This document shows positions 13,967 through 22,155 of a stretch of 42,473 nucleotides of DNA, piece after piece. The DNA comes from Gracilibacillus lacisalsi DSM 19029 (GTDB lineage Bacteria; Bacillota; Bacilli; Bacillales; Amphibacillaceae): the NCBI RefSeq assembly GCF_000377765.1, contig NZ_KB898684.1, forward strand, positions 1 to 42,473, given 5' to 3'. Each line of letters opens with the position of its first letter. The first letter of the stretch is position 1. A program made the position numbers and the translations under genes. Under the pieces are notes generated by a model, which was not told the origin of the DNA, searched no databases, and saw nothing but the letters and a program-made list of their open reading frames with translations.

Positions 13967-14116
13967 ATGTCCTATTACAATTCTGTCTTAACCCATTTGA
14001 AAATTAATCATTTGGAAACAGTCTATAAATTTATCAGTGTAATCAATCAAACGATCAAACAAGTTTGCTATGTTTCTGAAAATAAACATGTTAATATATA
14101 TATGGTTCGTTATTAA
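13967..14116 (+). CDS. Possible 49-codon ORF divergent from cotJ
   Basis: ATG 13,967 has GGAGG (13,956-13,960) 6 bases upstream, and the frame ends at TAA 14,114-14,116. The peptide ('YYNSVLTHLKINHLETVYKF', then 'VSENKHVNIYMVRY') has no hydrophobic run and no recognised family. It lies between the divergent cotJ operon and ypdA. The good ribosome-binding site argues for it; short length and lack of a known family argue against. Confidence 0.4.
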   Translation: MSYYNSVLTHLKINHLETVYKFISVINQTIKQVCYVSENKHVNIYMVRY

Positions 14117-14210
14117 ATGGTTTGAAAAAATCAGGACGAAGCTGCGCATTTCAGAAGCAGATATTAGAACATACATAAATATGTCAAGTGTTGAAGGAGT
14201 GTAACGTTTT

Positions 14211-15191
14211 ATGCAACAAGAAAAAGTGATTGTGATTGGGGCAGGGCCATGTGGTATGTCCGCAGCAATTGAATTACAGAATATAGGAATAGATCCATTG
14301 ATCATTGAAAAAGGAAATATTGTTGACTCAATTTATCAATATCCAACCCACCAAACCTTTTTCAGTTCTAGTGATAAGTTGGAGATTGGTGATGTTGCGT
14401 TTGTTACGGAAAAAAATAAACCCGTTCGAAACCAAGCATTAGCTTATTACCGAACGGTCGCAATTCGTCAAAACTTACGAATTAATAGCTTTGAAGAGGT
14501 ATATAAAATAGAAAAAACAGATAATGGCTTTCAATTAGAAACAAAAAATCAACATAATGAAAAAAGAAAGTATCACACAACATATTGTATTATTGCAACA
14601 GGCTATTACGGTCAACCCAATTATATGGGAATAAAAGGGGAGGAATTGGATAAAGTCTCTCACTATTTTAAAGAAGCGCATCCTTTTTACCAACAAAATG
14701 TTGCAGTAATAGGTGGAAAAAACTCTGCTGTAGATGCTACAATCGAATTACATAAAGCTGGTGCTAATGTCACAGTGCTATATCGAGGCAGTGAGTACTC
14801 TTCAAGTGTGAAGCCATGGATATTACCAGAATTTGCTTCACTTGTAAAGCATGGTAAAGTAAAAATGGAATTTAACGCAACGATTGAGGAAATAACAAAG
14901 GACGAGGTTACTTATTTAGTAAATGGTGAGAAGAAATCGATTAAGAATGATTATGTGTTTGCGATGACAGGATACCAACCGAACCAAGGTTTCCTTAAAC
15001 AGGTAGGGATTACGATAGACCAAGAAACAGGTAGACCTACTTTTGACTTAGATACAATGGAAACAAATATAGAAAATATTTATATTGCTGGAGTTATTGC
15101 TGCCGGATACGATAATAACGAAATATTTATTGAAAATGGTCGTTTCCACGGTGGATTAATTGCAACATCTATCAGTAACAAAGAAAAATGA
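14211..15191 (+). CDS. ypdA: YpdA family bacillithiol disulfide reductase
   Basis: A 326-residue FAD- and NADPH-dependent oxidoreductase. The FAD-binding motif is G10-A-G-P-C14-G15, where Cys14 is the conserved redox residue of YpdA. A second dinucleotide motif 'GGKNSAVDA' starts near residue 168, and the C-terminal 'NIYIAGVIAAGYDNNEIFIE' fits the family. It reduces bacillithiol disulfide to keep the cytosolic thiol pool reduced. GAAGGAG lies about 10 bases before the ATG. As in B. subtilis, it is near ansA/prsW/sleB. Confidence 0.93.
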   Translation: MQQEKVIVIGAGPCGMSAAIELQNIGIDPLIIEKGNIVDSIYQYPTHQTFFSSSDKLEIGDVAFVTEKNKPVRNQALAYYRTVAIRQNLRINSFEEVYKIEKTDNGFQLETKNQHNEKRKYHTTYCIIATGYYGQPNYMGIKGEELDKVSHYFKEAHPFYQQNVAVIGGKNSAVDATIELHKAGANVTVLYRGSEYSSSVKPWILPEFASLVKHGKVKMEFNATIEEITKDEVTYLVNGEKKSIKNDYVFAMTGYQPNQGFLKQVGITIDQETGRPTFDLDTMETNIENIYIAGVIAAGYDNNEIFIENGRFHGGLIATSISNKEK

Positions 15192-15202
15192 TAATAATCA
15201 AA

Positions 15203-15226
15203 CCCTCCACATTGATATGTGGAGGG
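15203..15226. terminator. Hairpin between converging ypdA and ansA
   Basis: CCCTCCACAT (15,203-15,212) pairs perfectly with ATGTGGAGGG (15,217-15,226) over a 4-base loop. T tracts are short on either strand, so it is probably a weak two-way terminator. Confidence 0.6.
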
Positions 15227-15238
15227 AAAATGAATATA

Positions 15239-16201
15239 TTAATCTCTGAAAGCTTTCATCAGTTCATGATGAGATGCACCTTTCTCCAATAACAGCATGA
15301 GCTTCAAACGAGCTTTCGGACCATTTAAATGATTAGCAAAGATGACACCGTCCTCCAGTAAAGTTCGTCCACCGCCTTCGTATTGATAAGTAGGTTGTAC
15401 AATTCCTTTATAGCAGCGAGATACAAATAATACCGTTATATCATGTTTAATAAAGTTTTTTATGGCTGGGACGATTGCAGGAGGAACATTTCCTTGCCCT
15501 AACGCCTCAATAATAAGTCCATCGATGTGTGAAGGTTGGATATAATCTAATAGGTCATTTGACATACCAGCATATGCTTTCAAGAGAAGTACGTTTTTCG
15601 TTAAATCTTGAATATGAATAGTTTCATGGTGATAAGTTTTTTGATAGAAATAAACATCTTGTTTCGTCACCATACCGACAGGTCCAAATTGCGGACTTTG
15701 AAAGGTTGCCACATTACTAGTAGACGTTTTGGTGACATATTGTGCGGTATGCACTTCATCATTCATTACAACTAATACACCTCGGTCACATGACTTAGGG
15801 TTAGACGCTACACGGATGGCACATATCAAGTTATATAAACCATCTGAACCAATTTCATTACTTGATCGCATTGCACCCGTAAATACGATAGGAATACTTG
15901 TTTTTACACATAGATCTACAAAATAAGAGGTTTCTTCTAACGTATCTGTACCATGTGTAACTACAATTCCATTATAATTATCTGAATCTATATTTTCCTT
16001 AATAAACTCTGCTAATTGAAGCATATGTTTCGGTGTAATATGTGGTGATGGTAAGTGAAATAAATTTACTTCTTCTATAGGAAAAGAATGTAATAATTCC
16101 ATTTTGGATAAGGGATGTGTATCTGTTTCTACGACACTCCCATCTAGATTCTCTTTCATCGATATTGTACCACCAGTATGAATAATTAATGTTTTTTTCA
16201 T
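15239..16201 (-). CDS. ansA: L-asparaginase, type I
   Basis: A 320-residue cytosolic asparaginase that hydrolyses L-asparagine to aspartate and ammonia. Both signature motifs are present: 'HTGGTIS' with the nucleophile T12 and 'VVTHGTDTLEET' with T85-D86. The absence of a signal peptide and the length point to the type I enzyme. It is a single minus-strand gene convergent with ypdA and divergent from prsW. No ansB (aspartase) follows it, unlike the B. subtilis ansAB operon. Confidence 0.93.
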   Translation of the reverse strand: MKKTLIIHTGGTISMKENLDGSVVETDTHPLSKMELLHSFPIEEVNLFHLPSPHITPKHMLQLAEFIKENIDSDNYNGIVVTHGTDTLEETSYFVDLCVKTSIPIVFTGAMRSSNEIGSDGLYNLICAIRVASNPKSCDRGVLVVMNDEVHTAQYVTKTSTSNVATFQSPQFGPVGMVTKQDVYFYQKTYHHETIHIQDLTKNVLLLKAYAGMSNDLLDYIQPSHIDGLIIEALGQGNVPPAIVPAIKNFIKHDITVLFVSRCYKGIVQPTYQYEGGGRTLLEDGVIFANHLNGPKARLKLMLLLEKGASHHELMKAFRD

Positions 16202-16299
16202 TATACTCCCAACTTTCTTTAATTAAACGTATATATGTTAAATGAATTCTTTTGATATTATGCCATAATTATTGGGAGATAGAAAGTAGGTGATATCAG

Positions 16300-16956
16300 T
16301 TGTTTGCTCTTATATCAGTCTCCATTGCTCCGGCATTTGCATTGTTATCATTTTTTTATTTAAAAGATGAATATGAATTAGAGCCGATCTATGCGATTTT
16401 TCGCACATTTATATATGGAGCATTACTAGTATTTCCAATTATGTTTATTCAGTATGCATTTCAGGAAGAAGGTATTGCACAAACTCCTTTTTTACAATCA
16501 TATTTTATCTATGGACTTTTTGAAGAGTTTTTTAAATGGTTTATATTTATTTTCACCACTTATAAGTATTCAAAGTTTAATACAGTTTATGACGGTATTG
16601 TATATGGGGTTTCTATTAGCTTAGGGTTTGCAACTGTTGAAAATATTCTTTATTTATTTGCGCATGGAATTGAATTTGCCTTTAGCCGGGCGATTTTCCC
16701 TGTATCATCTCATGCATTGTTCGGAGTAATAATGGGTTATTATTTGGGAAGGGCCAAATTTTCGCCTAACAATGGAATACTCTCGTTATTATTAGCATTA
16801 TTATTACCTACTTTCTTACACGGGACGTATGACTTTATATTAGAAGCAATTGAGAATCAATGGTTATACGGACTCATCCCATTTATGGTGATACTATGGA
16901 TGCTTAGTCTACGAAAAGTAAAAGTAGCCAACGAAATCAGTCACCAGCAAGTATAA
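16300..16956 (+). CDS. prsW: PrsW family intramembrane metalloprotease
   Basis: A 218-residue multi-pass membrane protease. The glutamate-zincin motif E75-E76-x-x-K79 ('YGLFEEFFKWF') lies in a membrane segment, and later conserved helices contain 'SHALFGVIMGYYLG' and 'FLHGTYDFILE' with the other metal-binding residues. In B. subtilis PrsW makes the site-1 cut in the anti-sigma factor RsiW, which starts release of sigma-W. Start TTG 16,300 follows GTAGGTGAT. The position upstream of sleB is conserved, though repeats now separate them. Confidence 0.88.
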   Translation: MFALISVSIAPAFALLSFFYLKDEYELEPIYAIFRTFIYGALLVFPIMFIQYAFQEEGIAQTPFLQSYFIYGLFEEFFKWFIFIFTTYKYSKFNTVYDGIVYGVSISLGFATVENILYLFAHGIEFAFSRAIFPVSSHALFGVIMGYYLGRAKFSPNNGILSLLLALLLPTFLHGTYDFILEAIENQWLYGLIPFMVILWMLSLRKVKVANEISHQQV

Positions 16957-17045
16957 ACAACGCACAGTAGATATACTAATACTGTTTGTTCTAAACTAAA
17001 TGTACATTCATTTATGAAGTAAGTTTGACTAATATCGTGATCATA

Positions 17046-17180
17046 ACCGCCACTCCGGCTGCCCACTTCCCTTTCCGTGGGGTTTGCCCTTCAGCTAACT
17101 TTTTCGAGCCAAAACCGCTCGAAAAAGTGGATCTTCAGGTCAAACAGGTCCCACAGGAGTGGAAGTGGGCGGCCTTCGTT
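17046..17180 (+). repeat. Structured repeat, copy A (divergent member)
   Basis: An imperfect palindrome of about 135 bases. The outer arms at 17,057-17,070 and 17,161-17,174 pair over 14 bp with one G-U. A central 12-bp perfect hairpin (17,098-17,109 with 17,117-17,128, loop CAAAACC) lies inside. Conserved boxes CTTTCCGTGGG, AGCTAACTT, AAGTGGATCTTC and CCCACAGGAGT are shared with copies B and C, but the paired arms have different sequences. No ORF, so probably a non-autonomous or RNA-like element. Confidence 0.8.
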
Positions 17181-17318
17181 AAGCTATGCTCCACAACACT
17201 AATCAGAAATCAACCAGTCGATTTCTCCACCATATGTAGCGTAGGGTACGACTATGCTAAAAGGTTTTCACAGCCCGATAAGTACTGTAATTAAACAGAA
17301 AAGTTTAGTTCCATGAGT

Positions 17319-17550
17319 TCATTTCTTTCTGTAATCAGAGAACAAAAATAGCGGAGGCAGAATACGGAGACTCCTGTGGGAACTCACACGAGCCGAAGAT
17401 CCACTTGGTAAAGTGCTTTTCTTTACCAAGTTAGCTGAGGACGTGCCCACGGAAAGCGCAGTATTCTGCCGGAGCGGTTTACATGCACTCTCTAAATCAA
17501 GAATGATTGTAGAGAGCAATTCCTTGTCCTCGTTACTGCGCAGTTTATGA
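17319..17550 (-). repeat. Structured repeat, copy B (inverted, long form)
   Basis: On the minus strand it matches copy C (42,250-42,473) over about 225 bases, from 'CATAAACTGCGCAGTAACGA' to 'GAAAGAAAT'. The outer arms GGCAGAATAC (17,356-17,365) and GTATTCTGCC (17,461-17,470) are perfect. A central 11-bp hairpin (17,403-17,413 with 17,421-17,431) is also perfect. A side hairpin formed by TGCACTCTCTA and TAGAGAGCA lies at 17,485-17,519. It is oriented opposite to copy A 140 bases away. Confidence 0.85.
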
Positions 17551-17597
17551 TATTCTGAAACATTTTATATTTTTATAAATAAACATTTCATGAATGG

Positions 17598-17644
17598 ATA
17601 CCCGTTTCCTTTTTTTAATTGAAGAGGGAAATGGGTATTTTTTT
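17598..17644 (+). terminator. Terminator far downstream of prsW
   Basis: ATACCCGTTTCC (17,598-17,609) pairs with GGAAATGGGTAT (17,627-17,638, one G-T pair), followed by seven T. No gene ends nearby on the plus strand except prsW, 640 bases upstream, so repeat insertion may have separated the two. Confidence 0.75.
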
Positions 17645-17775
17645 GAGCACTTTTTGAGTGGTCTAGCGTTCAATAGATATAAAAGTTGTCAGTTTTTAAA
17701 TGAATAAATTTCATTTTTTATTAAAAGCTATCCATAACAAAATGTTACTTAGATATTAATTTGGAGGTAGCTTTA

Positions 17776-18669
17776 ATGAAAAAAAAGATAACGATTTGTC
17801 TTATCATTTTTGCCATAAGTTCTTTTTTCTTCATTGATGGAAAAAATGATCAGGTCCATGGTTTTTCAAATCAAGTGATTCAGCATGGTGCCACAGGTGA
17901 CGATGTCATTGAGCTTCAAGCGAGACTTCAGTATTTAGGTTTTTATAATGGCGATATTGATGGTGTATTCGGTTGGGGTACGTATTGGGCATTACGTAAT
18001 TTTCAGTATGAATTTGGTATGGAGATAGATGGTTTAGCAGGCCAGGCAGTAAAGCAAAAATTAGAAGATGCAAGTGAATTTGATAAAGCCTATGTGCACG
18101 AGCAAATTCAACAAGGAAAGAAATTCACCCATTATGGTGGAGTAGACAAAGAAAAACAAACGGAGCCATCTCCAACAAAACAAAAAGAGGGTGATGGAGG
18201 CCAACAGGGAAGTAATCAGCAACAAGAAAATCAACAAGCCCAACCAGAAAACAATCAGCCACAAGCAACAGAGGAAGACTTAGAACCAACAGCTGTCAAT
18301 ATACCACAAGGTTTTTCACAAAATGATATTCAAATCATGGCAAATGCTGTATATGGCGAAGCAAGAGGAGAGCCTTATGAAGGTCAGGTTGCAGTTGCAT
18401 CTGTAATTTTAAATCGTGTAGAAAGTTCCACTTTTCCTAACACAGTATCAGGTGTGATTTTTGAACCTCGTGCGTTTACAGCGGTTAGTGATGGACAAAT
18501 TTGGTTAACGCCAAACGAGCGAGCAAGAAATGCAGTATTAGATGCAATCAATGGCTGGGACCCGACTGGAGAAGCATTGTATTACTTTAACCCGGATACT
18601 GCTACTTCGGGCTGGATTTGGTCACGACCACAAATTAAGCGAATTGGTAAACATGTATTCTGTATGTAA
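17776..18669 (+). CDS. sleB: Spore cortex-lytic enzyme SleB
   Basis: A 297-residue lytic transglycosylase that degrades spore cortex during germination. An N-terminal signal sequence (residues about 1-24) is followed by a peptidoglycan-binding domain (about 34-100, 'GATGDDVIELQARLQYLGFY'), a Gln/Glu-rich linker (about 125-170) and the Hydrolase_2 catalytic domain (about 185-297) with 'YGEARGE' around catalytic E195. ATG 17,776 has TTGGAGG about 9 bases upstream; the TTG at 17,761 lies in that site. sleB-ypeB is the standard forespore operon; YpeB is needed for SleB stability. Confidence 0.95.
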   Translation: MKKKITICLIIFAISSFFFIDGKNDQVHGFSNQVIQHGATGDDVIELQARLQYLGFYNGDIDGVFGWGTYWALRNFQYEFGMEIDGLAGQAVKQKLEDASEFDKAYVHEQIQQGKKFTHYGGVDKEKQTEPSPTKQKEGDGGQQGSNQQQENQQAQPENNQPQATEEDLEPTAVNIPQGFSQNDIQIMANAVYGEARGEPYEGQVAVASVILNRVESSTFPNTVSGVIFEPRAFTAVSDGQIWLTPNERARNAVLDAINGWDPTGEALYYFNPDTATSGWIWSRPQIKRIGKHVFCM

Positions 18670-18687
18670 TTATTTGGAGGTGAAAAA

Positions 18688-20022
18688 ATGTTTCGTTGGT
18701 CGCTTATTACACTATTAAGCATTGCTGTTATTGGAGTTTCTGTATGGGGCTATCAAGAGCATCAAGAAAAAAATGCAATTCTCATTCAAGCTGAAAATAA
18801 TTATCAACGTTCTTTTCATGATTTAACCTATAACCTAGATCTGCTACACGATAAAATTGGATCTACTCTAGCAATGAATACGAGAGAACAATTGTCACCA
18901 CAATTGGCTGAGATATGGCGGTTAACTTCTATGGCTCATAATGATGTTGGGCAATTACCGCTAACATTACTGCCATTTAATAAGACAGAAGAGTTTTTAC
19001 AACAGATGGGTGATTTTAGTTATCGTACAGCAATAAGAGATTTAGATAAAGAGCCGCTTTCTGATGATGAATTGGAAGCCTTAGAATCTCTATATGAAGT
19101 GTCAGGAGACATTGAACAGGAATTACGTAAAGTACAAAATATGGTGTTAAATGATAATTTGAGATGGATGGATGTACAGCTAGCATTAGTTAATAACGAT
19201 GAACAAGCAGATAATACCATTATAGATGGCTTTGAAACAGTAGAAAAAACAGTTGAAGGTTATTCGGAAGGAAAACTGAATGCAAGCATGATGGGAACGT
19301 CAAGTAAGAAAGATGGCTTTGCGATACTTGGAGACGAAAAAGTTTCAGAGGAAGAAGCGAAGAAAAAAATGCGATCCCTGTTACGAATCGATGAAGAAAC
19401 TGATATTACGGTCGCCTCAACAGGTGAAGGGGCTAATGTTCCGTTATACAGCGGATCCTATAAAGCGGATGATACAACTGGATATATCGATATAACACAA
19501 AATGGTGGATATCCTCTTACGTTAATGATTAATCGAGAAGTAGAAGAAAGAAATAAAAGTCTACATGAGGCAATGCAAAATGCTAAAGATTACTTGTCCA
19601 AATTGGATTTCACTACAGATCTTGCTTTGGTCGAAAGTAATCAATATGACAATGTCGGGGTATTTCAGTTTGTACCGCAGTATGACGATGTCTGGATTTA
19701 TCCAGATGCGATACAAATTAAAGTTGCTTTAGATAATGGAGAAGTACTTGGTTTTGTGGCAAAAGATTACTTGGAAAATTATCATGAAAGAGAAATACCG
19801 GAAGTTAAATTATCAGAAGAAGAAGCACGTGATAAAGTAAATCCTAATTTGAAGATTCAAGAACACCACCTTGCTGTTATTGAAGATGACATGGGAGAAG
19901 AAGTATTAACCTATGTTTATTTAGGAACATTAAATCAAGACACATATAAAATTTTCATTAATGCATCTGATGGAAGTGAAGTGAGAGTAGATAAATTAAA
20001 ACAAGCAGAGATGAAATATTAA
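18688..20022 (+). CDS. ypeB: Germination protein YpeB
   Basis: A 444-residue partner of SleB. The N-terminal membrane anchor (residues about 5-20, 'LITLLSIAVIGVSVWGY') is followed by a helical domain (about 25-200) and C-terminal PepSY-like repeats (about 205-440, including 'SEEEAKKKMRSLLRI' and 'LSEEEARDKVNPNLKI'). YpeB is needed for SleB to accumulate in the spore. TTGGAGGTG lies 7 bases upstream and the gene starts 19 bases after sleB, so the two share a transcript. A strong terminator follows. Confidence 0.95.
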   Translation: MFRWSLITLLSIAVIGVSVWGYQEHQEKNAILIQAENNYQRSFHDLTYNLDLLHDKIGSTLAMNTREQLSPQLAEIWRLTSMAHNDVGQLPLTLLPFNKTEEFLQQMGDFSYRTAIRDLDKEPLSDDELEALESLYEVSGDIEQELRKVQNMVLNDNLRWMDVQLALVNNDEQADNTIIDGFETVEKTVEGYSEGKLNASMMGTSSKKDGFAILGDEKVSEEEAKKKMRSLLRIDEETDITVASTGEGANVPLYSGSYKADDTTGYIDITQNGGYPLTLMINREVEERNKSLHEAMQNAKDYLSKLDFTTDLALVESNQYDNVGVFQFVPQYDDVWIYPDAIQIKVALDNGEVLGFVAKDYLENYHEREIPEVKLSEEEARDKVNPNLKIQEHHLAVIEDDMGEEVLTYVYLGTLNQDTYKIFINASDGSEVRVDKLKQAEMKY

Positions 20023-20030
20023 AAAAGTGA

Positions 20031-20062
20031 GAAAGAAGGACTTTTCCTTCTTTCTTTTTTTT
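20031..20062 (+). terminator. Terminator of sleB-ypeB
   Basis: GAAAGAAGGA (20,031-20,040) pairs perfectly with TCCTTCTTTC (20,045-20,054), followed by eight T. Confidence 0.9.
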
Positions 20063-20135
20063 GCGATAATAAGTATTGAACTAGTTTCCATTTTTATCAT
20101 TCATACAAATACTTAGTAGAGAAAGAGGATGAACA

Positions 20136-20783
20136 TTGATTAAAATTGGCACATTTTTGCAACTCGAACAGATAAAAGAAGAGAGGAAAACTTATAAATG
20201 TAGGGTGATCGAAACAAAAAAGGATAAGTTATACATTGATTATCCTATTGAAGAGCAAACAAAACGCTCCGATATCTTACCGGTCGGCACACATTTTCAA
20301 GTTCACTTTATTGAAAACAATTCGGTATACAGTTTTCCAAGTGAAATCATCGGTAAGGCTAAAATTAAAAATATCCCAACATTAATTCTTTCTGTCGAAG
20401 TAAATAATCTAGAAAAAATTCAACGACGAGAGTTTGTGCGTGTTGAATCGTTATTGGACGTATCCGTGCAAAGTGTGGATCAAAAGTTTGATTCATTTAC
20501 GACTGTAACTCATGATATCAGTGGTGGGGGAATGGCCATTTTAGTGGATAAAAATTTCAATGTAAAACAAGGCGAGTTATTGGATATTATGTTAGTATTA
20601 CCTTTAGAACAAAGAATTGAATATCTACATATCATTGGGGAAGCAGTACGAATACAAGAGAGAAATGAAGATAAAAATATTTTATCTGTAAAATTTAATG
20701 AAATGGATATACAAGATCAGCAGTCCATTGTACAGTATTGCTTTACAAGACAATTAGAAGATCGGAGAAAAGGTCTTTCGTAG
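20136..20783 (+). CDS. ypfA: PilZ-domain c-di-GMP receptor (YpfA/DgrA/MotI)
   Basis: A 215-residue flagellar brake. Residues about 1-90 form the YcgR-N-like domain and about 95-205 the PilZ domain, with both c-di-GMP-binding motifs: R97-R98-x-x-x-R102 ('QRREFVRVE') and D127-x-S-G-G-G. In B. subtilis the c-di-GMP-bound protein acts on MotA to slow the flagellar motor. The start is TTG at 20,136 behind AGAGGATG. It sits upstream of cmk as in B. subtilis, though the small ypfB between them there is absent. Confidence 0.9.
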   Translation: MIKIGTFLQLEQIKEERKTYKCRVIETKKDKLYIDYPIEEQTKRSDILPVGTHFQVHFIENNSVYSFPSEIIGKAKIKNIPTLILSVEVNNLEKIQRREFVRVESLLDVSVQSVDQKFDSFTTVTHDISGGGMAILVDKNFNVKQGELLDIMLVLPLEQRIEYLHIIGEAVRIQERNEDKNILSVKFNEMDIQDQQSIVQYCFTRQLEDRRKGLS

Positions 20784-20802
20784 ATAGAAGGGTAGGATTA
20801 TA

Positions 20803-21474
20803 ATGAGCGAGAAACAAATAGCCATCGCGATTGATGGACCAGCAGCTGCAGGAAAAAGTACTGTAGCAAAAATTGTTGCGAAAAAATTAGGTTACATATA
20901 CATTGATACCGGTGCAATGTATAGATCATTAACTTATTCCGTGTTAACTAATCAAATTGATATAAACAATGCTAGCTTGGTTATCCAGCATCTCCATGAC
21001 ATTGCCATTGACATCAATGCTAATCAACAAGTATTGATTGATCAGAACGATGTAACAGAAGCTATCCGAACTGACGAAGTGTCAAAGAACGTTTCTGCTG
21101 TAGCTTCGATTCCAGAAGTTAGACAGGAAATGGTGAAAAGACAACAAAAACTCGCTGAAAGACGAGCGGTTGTAATGGATGGTAGAGATATTGGTACGCA
21201 TGTAATTCCTGATGCAGAAGTAAAAGTATTTTTGGTTGCAAGTGTCGAAGAACGAGCTGAACGGAGACATACAGAAAATTTACGAAAAGGATTTTCATCC
21301 GACTTGGATCAAATTAAACATGATATCGAAAAGCGAGATAAAATGGATTCAGAACGAAAAGTCTCTCCGCTAAAAAAAGCTGCTGATGCAACAGAAATTG
21401 ATACAACTTCTTTATCCATTGAGGAAGTTGCAGAAAAAATATTATCTTTAGCTAATAAAAAGATGAGGAGTTAG
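20803..21474 (+). CDS. cmk: Cytidylate kinase
   Basis: A 223-residue CMP/dCMP kinase. The P-loop is 'GPAAAGKST' (residues about 12-20), with '[13 protein letters not shown]' and '[19 protein letters not shown]' for CMP binding, and the LID region near '[11 protein letters not shown]'. It phosphorylates CMP and dCMP with ATP for nucleic acid and lipid precursor supply. AGAAGGGTAGG precedes the ATG. plsC starts 4 bases after its stop. Confidence 0.96.
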   Translation: MSEKQIAIAIDGPAAAGKSTVAKIVAKKLGYIYIDTGAMYRSLTYSVLTNQIDINNASLVIQHLHDIAIDINANQQVLIDQNDVTEAIRTDEVSKNVSAVASIPEVRQEMVKRQQKLAERRAVVMDGRDIGTHVIPDAEVKVFLVASVEERAERRHTENLRKGFSSDLDQIKHDIEKRDKMDSERKVSPLKKAADATEIDTTSLSIEEVAEKILSLANKKMRS

Positions 21475-21478
21475 GAAT

Positions 21479-22057
21479 ATGAGTTTTTATCAATTTGCAA
21501 AAACAGTGGTAAAAATAGTTTTAAAGCCAAAGTATAAGGTAAAAGAAGAAGGTATAGAAAATATTCCAAAAGAGGGTCCTGTTATTATTTGTTCCAATCA
21601 TATTTCGAACTATGATCCTCCTATCGTTGGAATCACTTGTCCAAGGCCAATCCACTTTCTTGCTAAAGAAGAATTATTCAAAAATAAATTGTTTGCATTT
21701 ATTCTAAAACATGTAAATGCCTTTCCAATAAAACGGGGAATGAAAGATCGTAATGCGTTAAGAAAAGGTATAGAAGTATTAAAAGAAGGTAACGTTCTAG
21801 GTCTGTTTCCAGAAGGGACAAGAAGTAAAACTGGTGAGTTAAAAAGAGGATTGGCAGGAGCAGGTTTCTTTGCACTTAGATCTCAGGCTACCGTCATTCC
21901 ATGTGCAATTGTTGGTAGTTACAAGAGTAAAGAACCTCTAAGGGTTATATACGGTAAACCAGTTGATTTAGAGCCTTTACGTGAAAGCAAAGCTTCTGCC
22001 CAGGAGGTAACAGATGCAATAATGGACGAGATTAAAAAAATTAAAGAAAATCATTAA
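21479..22057 (+). CDS. plsC: 1-acylglycerol-3-phosphate O-acyltransferase
   Basis: A 192-residue membrane-associated acyltransferase that makes phosphatidic acid from lysophosphatidic acid. The catalytic H-x4-D motif is 'NHISNYD' (residues about 40-46), and the substrate-binding 'FPEGTRSKTG' is near residue 115. Length and motifs are typical of Bacillus PlsC. It is translationally close to cmk (4-base gap, GAGGAGT site), which suggests an operon. Confidence 0.94.
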   Translation: MSFYQFAKTVVKIVLKPKYKVKEEGIENIPKEGPVIICSNHISNYDPPIVGITCPRPIHFLAKEELFKNKLFAFILKHVNAFPIKRGMKDRNALRKGIEVLKEGNVLGLFPEGTRSKTGELKRGLAGAGFFALRSQATVIPCAIVGSYKSKEPLRVIYGKPVDLEPLRESKASAQEVTDAIMDEIKKIKENH

Positions 22058-22073
22058 GTTTTATATATATAAC

Positions 22074-22100
22074 TTGACAAATCACGCTAAATGTTAGAAG
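22074..22100 (+). promoter_or_regulatory. rpsA: Candidate promoter of rpsA
   Basis: TTGACA (22,074-22,079), a 15-base spacer, then TAGAAG (22,095-22,100) preceded by TG in an extended -10 position. The short spacer makes it a candidate only. Confidence 0.35.
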
Positions 22101-22155
22101 TTAGAAAAAAGCACATTTATGTTTTTTGTGTTGGAAATCGAAGGAGGTCTTTGTC

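Larger units (their letters stand above)
16957..17775. other. Gene-free gap between prsW and sleB filled by repeats
   Basis: This 819-base stretch carries no credible gene. It holds structured-repeat copy A (about 17,046-17,180), an unrelated 140-base spacer, inverted copy B (about 17,319-17,550) and a terminator at 17,598. Open frames at 17,025-17,294 (+) and 17,319-17,519 (-) fall on the repeats and lack ribosome-binding sites. Confidence 0.8.

Noticed and set aside
17025-17294. 89-codon plus-strand open frame between prsW and sleB
   Set aside because: It lies across structured-repeat copy A, has no ribosome-binding site, and its open frame follows from the palindromic composition.
17319-17519. 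66-codon minus-strand open frame in copy B
   Set aside because: It is contained in the repeat and interrupted by its hairpins; no start signal.
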